64,000 bases of DNA from Bilabrum cf. latius (lineage: Eukaryota > Bigyra: Bicosoecida > Bigyra > Bicosoecida), in contig OZ237765.1 of the NCBI GenBank assembly GCA_965178125.1, positions 248,001-312,000 on the forward strand, in the 5' to 3' direction. A program made the translations under genes and the position numbers. Positions 14,301-24,769 of the stretch are shown in pieces. Under the pieces are notes generated by a model that did no database searches, was not told where the DNA came from, and saw nothing but the letters and a program-made list of their open reading frames with translations. How positions within the stretch are numbered: position 1 is the first letter of the stretch; the number at the start of each line of letters is the position of its first letter.

Positions 14301-15505
14301 GCAGCGGCTGCTGCGCCCTCCATGGCCGCCCTGACCTGCTTCAGCACATCTTCCCTCTGCTCCTCCACCTCCTTTTGTTCCCTGGCATGCTCTACCGCCC
14401 TATGGGCTCGCGCCCGCCGCATGAGATCCCGCTCGAACGCAACCGCAGCAGGGGAGCCTCTGGGTGCGGGCTCGCCTGCCGCGGCTACAGTGGCCTGTCC
14501 CGCCTGTTTCAATCCAAAAGGGCTCGTGGACTCCCCTGGAGTATCGCCATGCTCTTCACCACTGCCTTTGTGGAAGAAGGGACGCCTCGTGCGGGGGTCA
14601 AACCTGGGTGACTTGCCGGTGGGTCGCTGGCCGATCGTGGCTGCGGCTTCCAGCATGTGCTTAGGCGGTGGCGGCACGGTCCCCCCGAATGCAGTACGCT
14701 TTGAATTGCCGTGCCTGATGGCCGTGCGGGAGTGCAGTGCAGCTGCCCCTGCCCTACCCCTGTGTGCCTCGCTTCGGGCGAGAGGCCCTTGCCTCTGCTG
14801 GCCAAGCCGCGAGCCGTCCACCAGCACGCCAGCAGAACCCGCAAGCAGCTGCTCCTGCGACGACGTCTCCCCCATTCGAACCAGGCCTCCACTCGTCACA
14901 CCAGGGGGCAGCATGCCGGCTGCGGATGGTTGTGCGAGTGCAGAGGGGGAGCCGGGCTGCCTGGGGACCACCAGGCCGGCCGCACTGGACGCGAACGCTT
15001 TGCGGGCCGGAGCAGATTTCGATTCTGTCCCGCGCGAGCCGCGTTCCGATCGGGTGCGAGCCAGTTCCAGCTCGGCTTGCATGGCTGCTCGTCGTGCTGC
15101 CTCCTTCGGCTGCCCAGGTGCTGTTGACATTGCCAGCGTGCTTGCTCGATGAACCGCACCCTGCTTCAGTAAAAAGTCAGCTTGCCTCTCTCTTTGTAGG
15201 CGAATGAACTGCTTTGCTCTATCAAGGCAACCTGCGTCCTATCGAGTCTGCTGCACGAGCAAGGAATGCAGTGTACCGCCCCGCAGCATGGCGAACCTAC
15301 CGCCGGCTCCAAAGGTGGATAAGGCGTCTTGCGTACCCTGCGCTACCTTTTGAGATACGTTTGCTGACCGCGGGCCTCCGCTGAATGAACCGTCGTCGGC
15401 GCCGGTAATAGCCATGGACGGTCGAAGCAACTCGTCCTCTGACATCAAATCGATCCGGCTCAATTCCATATCTTTAATCGATGACTCCAATTCTGCCGCC
15501 GACAT
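6566..15505 (-). CDS. Giant intronless protein with cyclic-nucleotide-binding domains
   Basis: One open frame of 2,980 codons from ATG 15505 to TGA 6568-6566, interrupted only by TAG. Twelve in-frame TAGs occur, first bases at 15241, 14281, 14110, 12970, 11452, 10474, 9334, 8791, 8776, 8494, 6691 and 6619 (minus strand). No TAA or TGA interrupts it. Around residues 670-800 and 1000-1130 are two cyclic-nucleotide-binding-like folds: the first has a VYFVLSG strand; the second has GEDVDAVCLCLSGSIELV, then RVEPGSWFGEESVL and a strand resembling the phosphate-binding cassette region. The rest is low complexity: Ser/Gly/Ala-rich linkers, Pro-Gly-Ser-Arg tandem repeats near 12780-12840, coiled-coil segments, acidic tracts and an Arg-Ser dipeptide repeat. 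A signalling or cytoskeletal scaffold is plausible; no catalytic domain was recognised. Ligand binding is unproven because the cassettes are divergent. Confidence 0.8.
7468..7958. repeat. Cluster of three copies of the dispersed word GTGTGACGAGTG
   Basis: Exact copies lie at 7468-7479, 7834-7845 and 7947-7958, all on the plus strand and therefore antisense to the host gene. They fall in different codon phases, encoding Leu-Val-Thr in two cases and Thr-Arg-His-Thr in the third. A protein-level explanation is therefore unlikely. They belong to the genome-scale family described in the findings. Confidence 0.85.
8266..8314. repeat. (CTCCTG)n hexanucleotide repeat encoding Arg-Ser dipeptides
   Basis: About eight tandem copies of a hexamer read on the minus strand as AGC AGG, giving alternating Ser-Arg in the giant CNBD protein. 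The result resembles an RS domain, but it can equally be repeat expansion without function. Confidence 0.9.
12785..12840. repeat. Short tandem repeat around GGATCCCGGGC encoding PGSR units
   Basis: Imperfect tandem copies of a unit built on ACCGGGTCT and GATCCCGGGC. Read on the minus strand they encode repeated Pro-Gly-Ser-Arg in the giant CNBD protein. The unit length is a multiple of three, so the reading frame is preserved. Confidence 0.75.
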
Positions 15506-15763
15506 GGCTCACACAACCAAACAAATTATTGAGACCAACAGAAAAAATCTAGAAAAAGTATTTGCTTTGTCGCTATAATGCGGCATGATGGTCTACCCAA
15601 CGGAAAGCCGTTCGGGCTCCGGATCGCGACAGCTGAGCAGCGGTCGCACAGAAAAACACATTTCGCCTTCAAGTTGGTCGCTTCACATACGTACCAAACC
15701 AGATGATACTACAAAGATCCCCAATCGGACCACGCGCTTTCATTCACAAACTCACTCAATCAC

Positions 15764-17982
15764 TCACCCCAGCGCCGCCTCGGCCCGCCCCTCCACTGCC
15801 GCCCGTCGGCTCCTAAACTCGCGGAGGAAGTCGCCCATGCCGCCCTGCCTGCCCACAATGGGAGGCTACACTGCAGTTCCTCTTCCCGGCATCACCGCCG
15901 TTACTCCTGCATGGCCCAAACCACTCGTCACACCGCTCGTGCCAGAGATCACGCCGCGGTGGCGCGCAGTGGAGATACCCTCCGAGAGCGCGCGGGGCCG
16001 CACGGCTCCAAAGCCGGTCTTGCCGGCGAGATCGGCAGCGTTCCCGCTCATCCCACCCCGAGCAACTTTGCGATCCTGATCATTGTCACCACCACGCCTA
16101 TTTGTCACACCAGTTAGCCCTGTTGTGTTCCTTGCGCGCTCCATCTGCTCCCACCGGGCGAACCTCTGAAAGGGATTGTTCCCTTGCTTGCTCGCCCGTT
16201 TTGTTCCCTGGTGTGTCCCCTGGGATCGTGCCACGGACGGACGCTCCGTCGGCTGCCTGGATGCACTCGTCATCAACGCGTGCAGCGAATCCTCCGAGCC
16301 GGCTGGAGATGGCGGCAGCTGGCACTCGTCATCAACACACCGTCTCCCCAGCGAGTCGCGTGGAGAACCGGTGTGACGAGTGATGACATGCCCCCCTACG
16401 AGCGTACCCGATGACGGGCCCATTCCTGTAGCAGCAGCCGCTGCAGATGCCCCCACAGCGCCTACCCCCCGAAGCATCGCCACGTCCCCCGCAGAAGCAC
16501 CGGCGCTGAGGAGAGCCTCCGCGCCCCTAAGTGCACGCAACTCCCTCGCGATGGCATCGGCGCTCCGACCCCCGAGATCCACACCCACACCAGACCCAGA
16601 CCCAGACCCGGACCCAGCCCCTGCAGCCGACCCCAATAATCGCGGGGTCCCACGGCCGCCCGCCAGGAGGCCCCGCCCAGCCCCCAGCGCGTCCCGCACC
16701 CTGGCCCTCTGCAGCTCCTGCTCCTGCTCGTGCAGCTTGCGGAGCGCGTCCACCTCTGCTCTGTGCGCGGCATCCGCTTGTTCCCTGGCCCTGGCCCAGG
16801 CCTCCCTCTCCGCCCTGAGAGCGTGACCCGCCGCGGATGCCTTCTCCACCGCCCGCAGCCGTTCTTGTTCCCTGGACGCCGCGAGGGCTGCCAGCCTGTC
16901 TTGTTCCCTGGCCCGGAGGAGGGCTGCCATGCCCTGGCTCTGGCTCTGGGCTTGACCCTAACTCTGCGCACGGCTCTGGGCATGGCTCTGGTCCTAGTGG
17001 GTGGCGCTGCCCTGTTCCCTGGTTGTCCCCGCCAATGCACTCGTCATCATGCCGGCGCGTTCGCTCCGCTCGAGCATTCGCTCGGCTTGCTCCAGCACCT
17101 GGTCACGGGTACTGTGGGGAGACTGGGATGTTGCCAGTGGAGGGCTCGATGTGCCATTGCCCGACTGGTTCTTGCCCTGGTGCTGATCTTGATCCTGGTG
17201 CTGATCCTGCTGCGCCTGCACCGACGCGACCGTCGTGGCAGACACATTGAACAAGTCGCTCTCCGGAGGTACCTGTGACGAGTGCGCTTCTTTGCCGATT
17301 GCATCATGCCCGTGCACGTGTCCGCGCCCATGGCCGGAGGCAGCGGCAGCAGCAGCAGCAGCACGCCCAGAGCGCGTCAAAGTGGCGGGGGACCCGACCA
17401 ACACTCCCGCCCCCCTCCGCACCCTACGCCGGCGCGACCTGCTGCCGCTTCTGCTTGCACCGCCGTGCGATGCACCGGCACCGGGTGAGTTAGCCCGCTA
17501 CTGCGTGGCCATGGCCTGCTTCCTGACGGCGTCGCCCGTCAACCGTCGCACGGTTCGCGCTGCATGGCCCGCCCGCCTGGAGGAGACCCGATTTGGTTGA
17601 TCGGATCCCGGTTGCAACCTAGAATCGCGACCTCTTGAGCGAGCAAGTGCTCCGGACCGCAGTGCGGCGCGCGTAGCCGCCACTGGCCGAGGCTGCACGG
17701 GGCCCACTGATCCTGTGTGACGAGTGTACGCACCGGTGGCCGATCCGTCTTCATCCGGATCGCAGTTGGTGCCATCGTAGCCTGCTTCTTGCGGTTTCTG
17801 CCCTGTGCTGGCGTCCTTGTGCGCGCCATTCTCGTATTTTCTGAGACCAGCGGCGATATCAGGGCCATCTTCATCTTCGATTTCAGCCCCGCCCGAGCCG
17901 GTTGGATCCCAATCTTCATCCTTCGATTCGTGTACCATGTCGGCGCCTGCACCACCTGACTTCCTGATTGCCCTCCTTGCCC

Positions 17983-18019
<37 letters not shown>

Positions 18020-19444
18020 CTCCTCCTCCTGTTGCTAGAGCTCCTGCTCCAATTCCCGAGCCGCCCGCTCCGCCTCGTCCAGCAGCCCGATCCCTCGATC
18101 CGATCCTGCCCCTTGATCCGATCTTGGGAGCTGGCGATCGTGCCTCTGTCGACCCCCCTGTCCGCCAACCCGCTCCTGCCCCTGCACCTGCCTCTGTCCC
18201 TGCCCCTGATGCTGCACATGGCCGCCACCGCGCTCGCGCCCGCGGGATGGTCTTGTCCCGCGGGACCTGGCTCGCCCCCGCTTCGCGGCGGTTTCCCGGA
18301 AATGGACCCGCCTTTGCCTGGCGTCGGACGGCGGCGGGGCCGACTCTAGGCTGCGTCGCGCGCGGCGCCGCTGCGTGCTTACGGAACCAGAGTCTGTATG
18401 TTCATCGTGCCGCCCCCCCTCCGCCTTGGTGCCTGTGTCCGGACTCGTGCCGGCGGAACTTGATCCGGCGCCGCGCAGCAGCTCACCCACGTACTCTGCG
18501 GCTCGCATGCTTCTCAAAGAAACGATGTCGTCCTGCGGCGCACCACCGCGCGATGCACCTCCAGCCGCCGCTGCCTGCCAGAATGGAAGGTGTAGCGCAC
18601 TGCCGGGTTCTGGCGGTGACGCCTGCATGTCTTCCCGGTGCATCGCATTGCTGTGCCTGCGACCGAATCGACCGTCTTGTGCGTATCCCAGCGCTGAAGC
18701 GACCGGTGGTGTCGCGCGCCTAGCCAGTGGCACCGATGATGATAAGGGCTAGTGTGACGACAAGGACGCAGCTGCGCTGCCACTGCGGCTGGTCCATACG
18801 CTGCTTGGTGGCCTTCGCTGTGCCCGCCCTGCCTGCCCGACGGAGCCCTTGCCCGGTGCTCCTCCGGCACGGGGCCCCAGGTACTCCCCTTCGAGCTCGT
18901 CGAATGCCTTCCCGAGCAGGTCTTCTTCCTTTCCTGCTATTGACTGGGGATCGCCCCTCTCGCGAGCGAATGCTGCGCGTCCCTTCACCATGCGATCGCG
19001 CTTGGAGCGTGCTCGACCAGCGGCCTCGCCAGCGCGCTGGCGGGCTGCCTGCTCGATCCTAGAGTACGCGTCATCAAATGCCGAGCTACGAGCCTTTGGC
19101 CGCAAGTTTGGCGCCTCTCCACTGTGGCGAAATCGTGCTTCGAGCGCCAAATAGGATGGCAGCGTGGGTAATTGATCGGGGGGCATCCGGTCAAACGGAC
19201 GCTCCAACCTGATTCGCCTCTTTCCGCTTCTTTGCGTGGCAGAAATAGCGCTATGCAGCCTCGCCAAGAGCAAGGCGGACCATACATTGCGGTTGTGCAG
19301 CCATTCTGGTCGAGTTGCAGTGGCATCTGATGCAAGCAACTCCACCCACTTCTCGACCCTAATCGTCGTTCCCCGATCAATCTCCGTGCATAGTGACTCG
19401 ATATTTCTCAAATGATCTAAGAAAACCATGTCATAATCATTCAT
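15764..19444 (-). CDS. Large low-complexity coiled-coil protein, function unknown
   Basis: Single open frame of 1,227 codons from ATG 19444 to TGA 15766-15764, crossing six in-frame TAGs (first bases 18751, 18037, 17500, 16996, 16960, 15868). A GTG at 19471 is in frame but ATG 19444 is preferred. The first 120 residues look globular and are not recognised. The rest is Ser/Gly/Arg-rich, with a His-Gly dipeptide tract, a Gln-rich tract around 17150-17230 and a strongly helical segment around 16700-16930 with repeated AREQ and SREQER units. Two TAGs sit in or beside a Gln-Ser dipeptide repeat (near 16995-16940) where CAG would be expected, which supports TAG=Gln. The stop lies 258 bp upstream of the giant CNBD gene on the same strand. 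No domain assignment. Confidence 0.75.
16201..16911. repeat. Cluster of four copies of the dispersed word TTGTTCCCTGG
   Basis: Exact copies occur at 16201-16211, 16778-16788, 16865-16875 and 16901-16911, with near copies at about 16185 and 17010. In the host gene (minus strand) the last three read CCAGGGAACAA and encode Arg-Glu-Gln in a helical repeat; the first encodes Gln-Gly-Thr-Lys in another frame. Part of a window-wide family. Confidence 0.85.
17981..18018. repeat. (CCCATG)n hexanucleotide repeat encoding His-Gly dipeptides
   Basis: Six to seven tandem hexamers in the coiled-coil gene, translated on the minus strand as alternating Gly and His. It immediately follows a Gln/Glu-rich stretch that contains an in-frame TAG (18037-18035). 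Confidence 0.9.
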
Positions 19445-19602
19445 TGCAAGAATTGTGGGGCCACTTGCCACAAACGGCAGAAAACCAGATTTTGCTCAAT
19501 ATACGCGCAACCTCTGAACTGCATGAACGCGGCAGCTTGGAAGGCTAATTCTGGCTGCTTGAAAAGAATCTACGAGTCTAAACGTGTATTTAAAAGCACT
19601 AC

Positions 19603-22277
19603 TCATGCAAGCTCGCCAGCATCCGTGATTGTCATGTTCGCAAATTGGCTGTAGCCGTACGAGGACACCACAGCAGCCCAGCCAGACGCGGGAGCACCTG
19701 CCCCGATGCTCCCCTGCAGCACCGACTGCCCGTTCACCGACCCAGACACCGCCCCTTTGGAATCCTGTGCCATTTCAAGGCAGTACCACCCAGACTCGGA
19801 GCTGGGTACCGATCCAACGGCAGCGGCTCCCTTCGTCGGCTGGTACCTCCAAGTGCCGTTGCGGAACACAATGAAGGTGCGCGGCGCCTGCCCGCCCACT
19901 GGGCTCCACTTGAGCACCTGCTTGACGCCGATCCCTGCGAAGCCAGCCAGCGGATGCCCCCTACTCTCGGCTGCGGGCTTCACCGCCACCCGGATTCGAA
20001 CCTGGGACCGGTTGGTGCCCCCCACCAGAGACATGGGGTGCTCCAGCTCGTCCTTGTGCCAGGGGATCACGGGGGATGGAACAACCTGTGTGATGAGTGC
20101 ACCGCTCGCACCACCAGCCCAACCGCTTGGCTTGCCTTTGTTTCCATAAAGTTGAACAGCACCAGCACCAGCACCAGCACCAGCACCAGCACCAGCACCA
20201 GCACCAGCACCAGCACCAGCACCAGCACCAGCACCAGCACCAGCACCAGCACCAGCACCAGCACCAGCACCAGCACCAGCACCAGCACCAGCACCAGCAC
20301 CAGCACCAGCACCAGCACCAGCACCAGCACCAGCACCAGCACCAGCACCAGCACCGCCCCTCATACCCTCGAGGTCACACCACGTGCCGGGCGGTGCCCC
20401 AGCAGCATCGCTCGTCACACCCTCGCTGCTGCCCTCGAATACGCCGGTGGTATCCAGCATGAAACGGCTCCTCTGCCCCTCCAGCTCAACGGACAAATCG
20501 TCCTCGTAGTGGGAGGGGAAGGGTCCGGAGGGCGGCGGCTGCGGCACATTGCGGCCTCCTCGGATGGTCGACAGAGTGTACACGCCGTTCTTCCGCATGG
20601 TGACAGCCAACACTCCGCTGCCATCCGGCTGCACGCTAACAGGGATCGTACCGTTGTACTCGAAGAACACAGATTGTTGGGGGCGATAGACGTCGTCACC
20701 AGGCGCAAAGTACGACTCCCATAGGTGTACCGAGGCGTTGGCCGGCATGGCTCGGACCACGTCAGCTGATAGCCTGATGGTGACCCGCTGCACCGGCTCT
20801 ATTTCGAAGGGCGGATGCTTGTCTTTGTAGCACTCGCTGTTGTTGTGCTCCATGGTCTGCGCCACGATCGTGAAGTCCCAGGGCCGGGGACGCATGGCCG
20901 AGCCGTCCATCCCAGGCCCAGCCATGGCGCACTCGCTGCTGGGGACGAACCCGACGAACGTTCCTCCACCGGGGAGCTTCCCGGACCCGAACCCCGGCCG
21001 CACGTACTTCCAGCAGGGCCACGCGAACTGCGAGTAGTGCGCGGTGGCGTAGATCGGTGGGTTGATCACGTAGTGTCCCGACCACGGCTCCACCGCCCAC
21101 ATGAGGCCGTGTCCGTCGTAGGCCAGGCCCCATGGGTACGTCTAGACTGCGGCACGATTTGATTTAGGAGAAAACTGTGATTTTGGGCTGTTGAGAATTT
21201 AGTATGCACTGAGGACGAGCGGGGCGGTGTGGGTGCCTGTGCTCTACAGTGGGCTGCACCCAGGGCAATCAGTCTCTCACTCAGGTTCCAGGCGATGTTG
21301 GCGGTCACATTGCCAAAGAGGTAGCCCCATGAGTTCTCCCTCGCCCAGCATCCGCCTCCATTTGAGTCGCTGTACGTGGTGTAGGACTCGCTGCCCCAGA
21401 TCTGCTTCCCTGTGGCGATCGCGTCTGCCGGCACGCTCTCGGAGTCTCTCAGCGGCTCGTGCACGCCAAGAACCTCCACTGCATCCATAGCTTCCTGGTC
21501 CTGGAGCAGCTGGTCCACGATGGTGAAGTCGTGCTGGTCTGCCACGACGATCCCCACGTCCTGCAGGCCAGCCTTGTCCATCTTGCTCCTCAGGAGCTTG
21601 ATGAACCAGCTGGGTGGATTGCCCGACTCGTTGCGGATGCCAAGGTAATCGACCAGGTATCCCATGGTTGATTTCACTCCCTTTGCCCAGCCCACAAGGT
21701 AGTCGGCGGTGGCAGAGGAGTAGAAGAGGGCAGGGTTGCCGCTTGGCGTTCCGTCGTCTGTCTCGGGTTCGAAATCGACCACGCTCTCCGAGCGGTTCTG
21801 CAAGTGACCGGGAGCGGTCCAGGCTAACCCGCAAAGTAAAATGTCGGGGTTTCGTTTCTTGGCCTCGGTGATCAGCCAATTCTCCCAGCCGCGCTCTGGG
21901 TTGAAGCTAGTATCATTTTCGCTATGTTGCCAAGAGCTCTCGGTAGTAATGGTTGAGCCACCATCACCGCCAATTTCAACTTTAAGGAAGCTTATCTATG
22001 CCAATGATCCCGGCTTAAACAATAGGTCTAGAATGTCGGAACGCTGAGGTTCTATGTAGTCTCGGAGCTGCTGGGAGCTGCTTGCACTTAGCCCCCCGAT
22101 CCCATCGAACCGCCTACCTTCATGCGATACAGGGTCGAATTGCAATGTTCCAGCGGGATCAATCTCGCTTCCAGTGGTGCGACCCAGTCCGTAGGCCATA
22201 CACAAATTCGTGGGCATGCGAGATGCCACACACAGCACGGCTGCCAGTGGCCAAGCTGAACCCCACGAGCGCCCCAT
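19603..22277 (-). CDS. GALC: Galactocerebrosidase (GH59, GALC family)
   Basis: Exons 22277-21281 and 19603-21146 flank a 134-bp GT-AG intron (donor CTGA|GTGAGA, phase 1). The 846-residue product starts with a signal peptide, then shows GALC hallmarks: EFDGIG-like RRFDGIGGLSA, RSDILDLLFKP, LKVEIGGDG, AKKRNPDILLCGL, GIRNE (acid/base Glu, about residue 217), IWGSES (nucleophile Glu, about residue 297), AWNL, and EPWSGHYV. GALC removes galactose from galactosylceramide in lysosomes. TAGs at 21998-21996 and 21144-21142 fall in blocks that align with the animal enzymes without gaps (they face Ser and Ala/Ser positions), so they are sense codons. A 33-fold Ala-Gly insertion lies between the catalytic half and the C-terminal lectin-like domain. 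The stop is TGA. The start lies about 100 bp from the divergent LRR gene, suggesting a shared promoter. Confidence 0.93.
20158..20355. repeat. (AGCACC)33 hexanucleotide microsatellite inside GALC
   Basis: About 198 bp of an almost perfect hexamer array, translated in the GALC frame (minus strand) as alternating Ala and Gly. Its purity points to recent expansion. The other five frames give long spurious dipeptide ORFs that are not genes. Confidence 0.97.
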
Positions 22278-22378
22278 TACTATATTGTGATATCACCAAA
22301 GGCAATGCTTGCCTCTTGTACCCTAGGTCAGGAATGCGTGCGACACGACACGGCAGCGACCAAGTGCAACCGCACGGC

Positions 22379-24517
22379 ATGGTGGCGGAGGAACCAGATA
22401 GCTCACCCTCTAAAGCAGGGTGTACATCGATTTGCGACGCATATCAAGGTTTTGTGTGCATGGAATCTCGCTCTGTCGATGCCTCTGCATTCATAGTGTC
22501 TGCACATGACTTTGATTGGGATGGTGCAACTGCAGTGAGATTCTGCAAGAGCGTCCGCCTTAACCTGCATAAGGGCTGGCGCCGTGGGCCAAAGGCTGGT
22601 ATAGCTCGATTTACAACTGTATTTGCACACGTGGAAAACCTCACGATTTACTATCGGTGCTGCGAAGGCAGGGGCAAGCTGTTGGGAAGACTTGTGCTGG
22701 GACTGCCTAGGCTTAAGTCGCTTGCAGTCAATCAGCTCAAGATGAAAACCAAAGATTGGCGACACTTCGCATTTGCTGCAGGTAGGCACGCATCATTGCA
22801 GTCCTTTCATCTTGACGCAAGCTTCAACTACGGCACTACGCTCGACCCGAGAGCGCTGCGATCACTGTGCAACAGCCGTTCTCTGCGCGTCCTGCGCATG
22901 AAGGGCATACAGCTGGAAACTGGATGTGGAAAGCTACTGGGAGAAGCGTTGCAGCGACCAGATTGCCTGCTCGAAGAGCTCAGTCTTTATTCCAGCGCGG
23001 ACTGCTACCCGGTTTTCGATCTCGGCCTAAGATCCAACGCCTCGCTGTTAGCACTGACAGTGTAGCCCGGTTACATGAGGGGGGATATTCCCTACTAGTT
23101 ACCCCTATAGTGTGCGTCGGTAAACGAGACCCTTCTCTTCGTTAGCATGACGAGCTTGGCGCGACGCCGCCCCGCGCAAGCGCTCGCGCGAGATTCGATG
23201 GTGCTGCCCCTGCCGCTGATCGCCTGTCACGTCCCGTTCGCGGGTTGGAACGAAGACCAGGAACTAGCTGACGAATTTGCACGCAAACTAGGCATGCTTA
23301 AAGCTATCCGCTCCGAAGACTCGTGGCGCTCATCGTTCGGCTATTTCGACGCCCGCGAAGTACCGCCTGTGGTCGTGCCAGCTGCTGCATGGCTGGTCTC
23401 CCCGGAGCCACCCACTCTTGTGCGAGCGATTTCGTTGGCGCATCTGGTCGTAGAAAAACGACCGATTCCTCTATCTAGGGTAACGGAATACGCGCTCCGG
23501 GCGGTCCTGCACGACCGGGGCCAGGGAACACATCCCGTGCAGCTGGCGCGGCTCGCACGGGTCCTGTGCAGGCTGTCTGGGGCTAGGGCGGCGTGGGGCC
23601 AGGACGATGTGACGAGTATCATGGTGACCCTGCCAAAGACTAAACGCATGTGGCTGCCCGATCACTTGAAAGAGACCAGTGGCAGTACGGTTGCAAGCGG
23701 CCATGGCGGCAGCAAGGTATCCAGTGGTCCATGCATGGCGGTCCCTGCCGCTGCCTCTGTCACGGCCACTGCCACTGCCACTGCCACTGCCACTGCCACT
23801 GCCGCGAGCATGGGCATGGCGGACGCCGGGGGAGCACGCGAAGGAATTCTGCCTGATAAATTTGCGTGCACTGAATGGGAGGGGCCAGTGGAGCCGCATC
23901 AGGCGAGAAGGGCCATCTTGCAGAGCGGGCTGCTGTTTGCATTGCGGCGGCGTGTGATCGAAGAGATTGGTCATATCGAGGAGCGGACTCGCAAGCTCCG
24001 TAAAGAGGGCACGATGAAAGCACAGGAAATAGAGGGCGCGGCATCGCCTGCAAAAGCAATGGCTGCCCCCGTGGATGGTGGGGATACGGGTTTGTCTGTG
24101 TCAGGAGACGACCCCATGGCGGGGTCAGGAGCTTTAGTGCACCCAAAGGCAGCGGCTAGGCAGCACCAGGAATCTGTCGATCTCGCCTGCGACCGGCTGC
24201 AGCGCGCGATTTGGGATGCTAGGGCAGGGGTGAGCAGCCTGGTGGGGACACTTGCCGATGAGCGCGGCATTCCAATGGTGCGGTGGAGGAGGGCAGTGGA
24301 GGCCAAGAGGGACGCTAGACGGGTGTTCCAGGCTGCGAGCGAGGGCAGGCCTCTGGAGCTCGGGAAGCGGCTGAGGCTGGGCAAGTTGGCAGGGGGGCTT
24401 GTGCACGCACGCGCGATTGAGACAGATGCGGGCTAGCGGATGGCGACCCCGCTGGAGGCAGCCAGGCTGGGAGGGCATGACGAGTGCGTTAAGGTGCTCG
24501 AGGAGGCCATGGGGTGA
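22379..24517 (+). CDS. LRR-like protein with an ankyrin-like C-terminus
   Basis: Open frame of 713 codons from ATG 22379 (an upstream in-frame ATG at 22334 is the alternative) to TGA 24515-24517. TAGs at 23063, 23096, 23108 and 24434 are read through. Residues about 60-220 contain leucine-rich-repeat-like units (LPRLKSLAV, SLQSFHLDASF, SLRVLRMKGIQL, LLEELSLYSS). A predominantly helical region follows, with an Ala-Thr dipeptide repeat from a (GCCACT)n tract. The final 25 residues, reached only after the fourth TAG, read TPLEAARLGGHDECVKVLEE, a good single ankyrin unit. This suggests a protein-interaction role, but no specific function is claimed. The frame is continuous across all four TAGs, and the three clustered ones (23063-23110) sit in a short linker after the LRRs. 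Confidence 0.7.
23766..23803. repeat. (GCCACT)n hexanucleotide repeat encoding Ala-Thr dipeptides
   Basis: Six to seven tandem hexamers inside the LRR/ankyrin-like gene. This is a fourth independent hexamer array in the window that yields a dipeptide repeat. Confidence 0.9.
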
Positions 24518-24769
24518 GTCGAGTGCCATGACCCATGGGTCAGTAGTCACATGTCACGAGTAGCCAAGGTCGGGGCGGGTGCAACCAAGCATGATATCGC
24601 GTGGAACTGCACGGCTGATGGATTTCATGAGGTGATGGCGCAGCTCTCAGCTGGCTGTGGCGTGGCAGTGTGCGGAGTTCGGAAGGAGAGAGGCTGGGCG
24701 CTGCAGTTCACGCATACATAAGCTTGGTCGAAGCATGCAATGCAGTGCACACGAAGGCGCTCTCCTTGC

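Noticed and set aside
20067-20462. Long Leu-Val, His-Gln and Ser-Thr dipeptide ORFs on both strands
   Set aside because: All are other frames of the (AGCACC)n array inside GALC.
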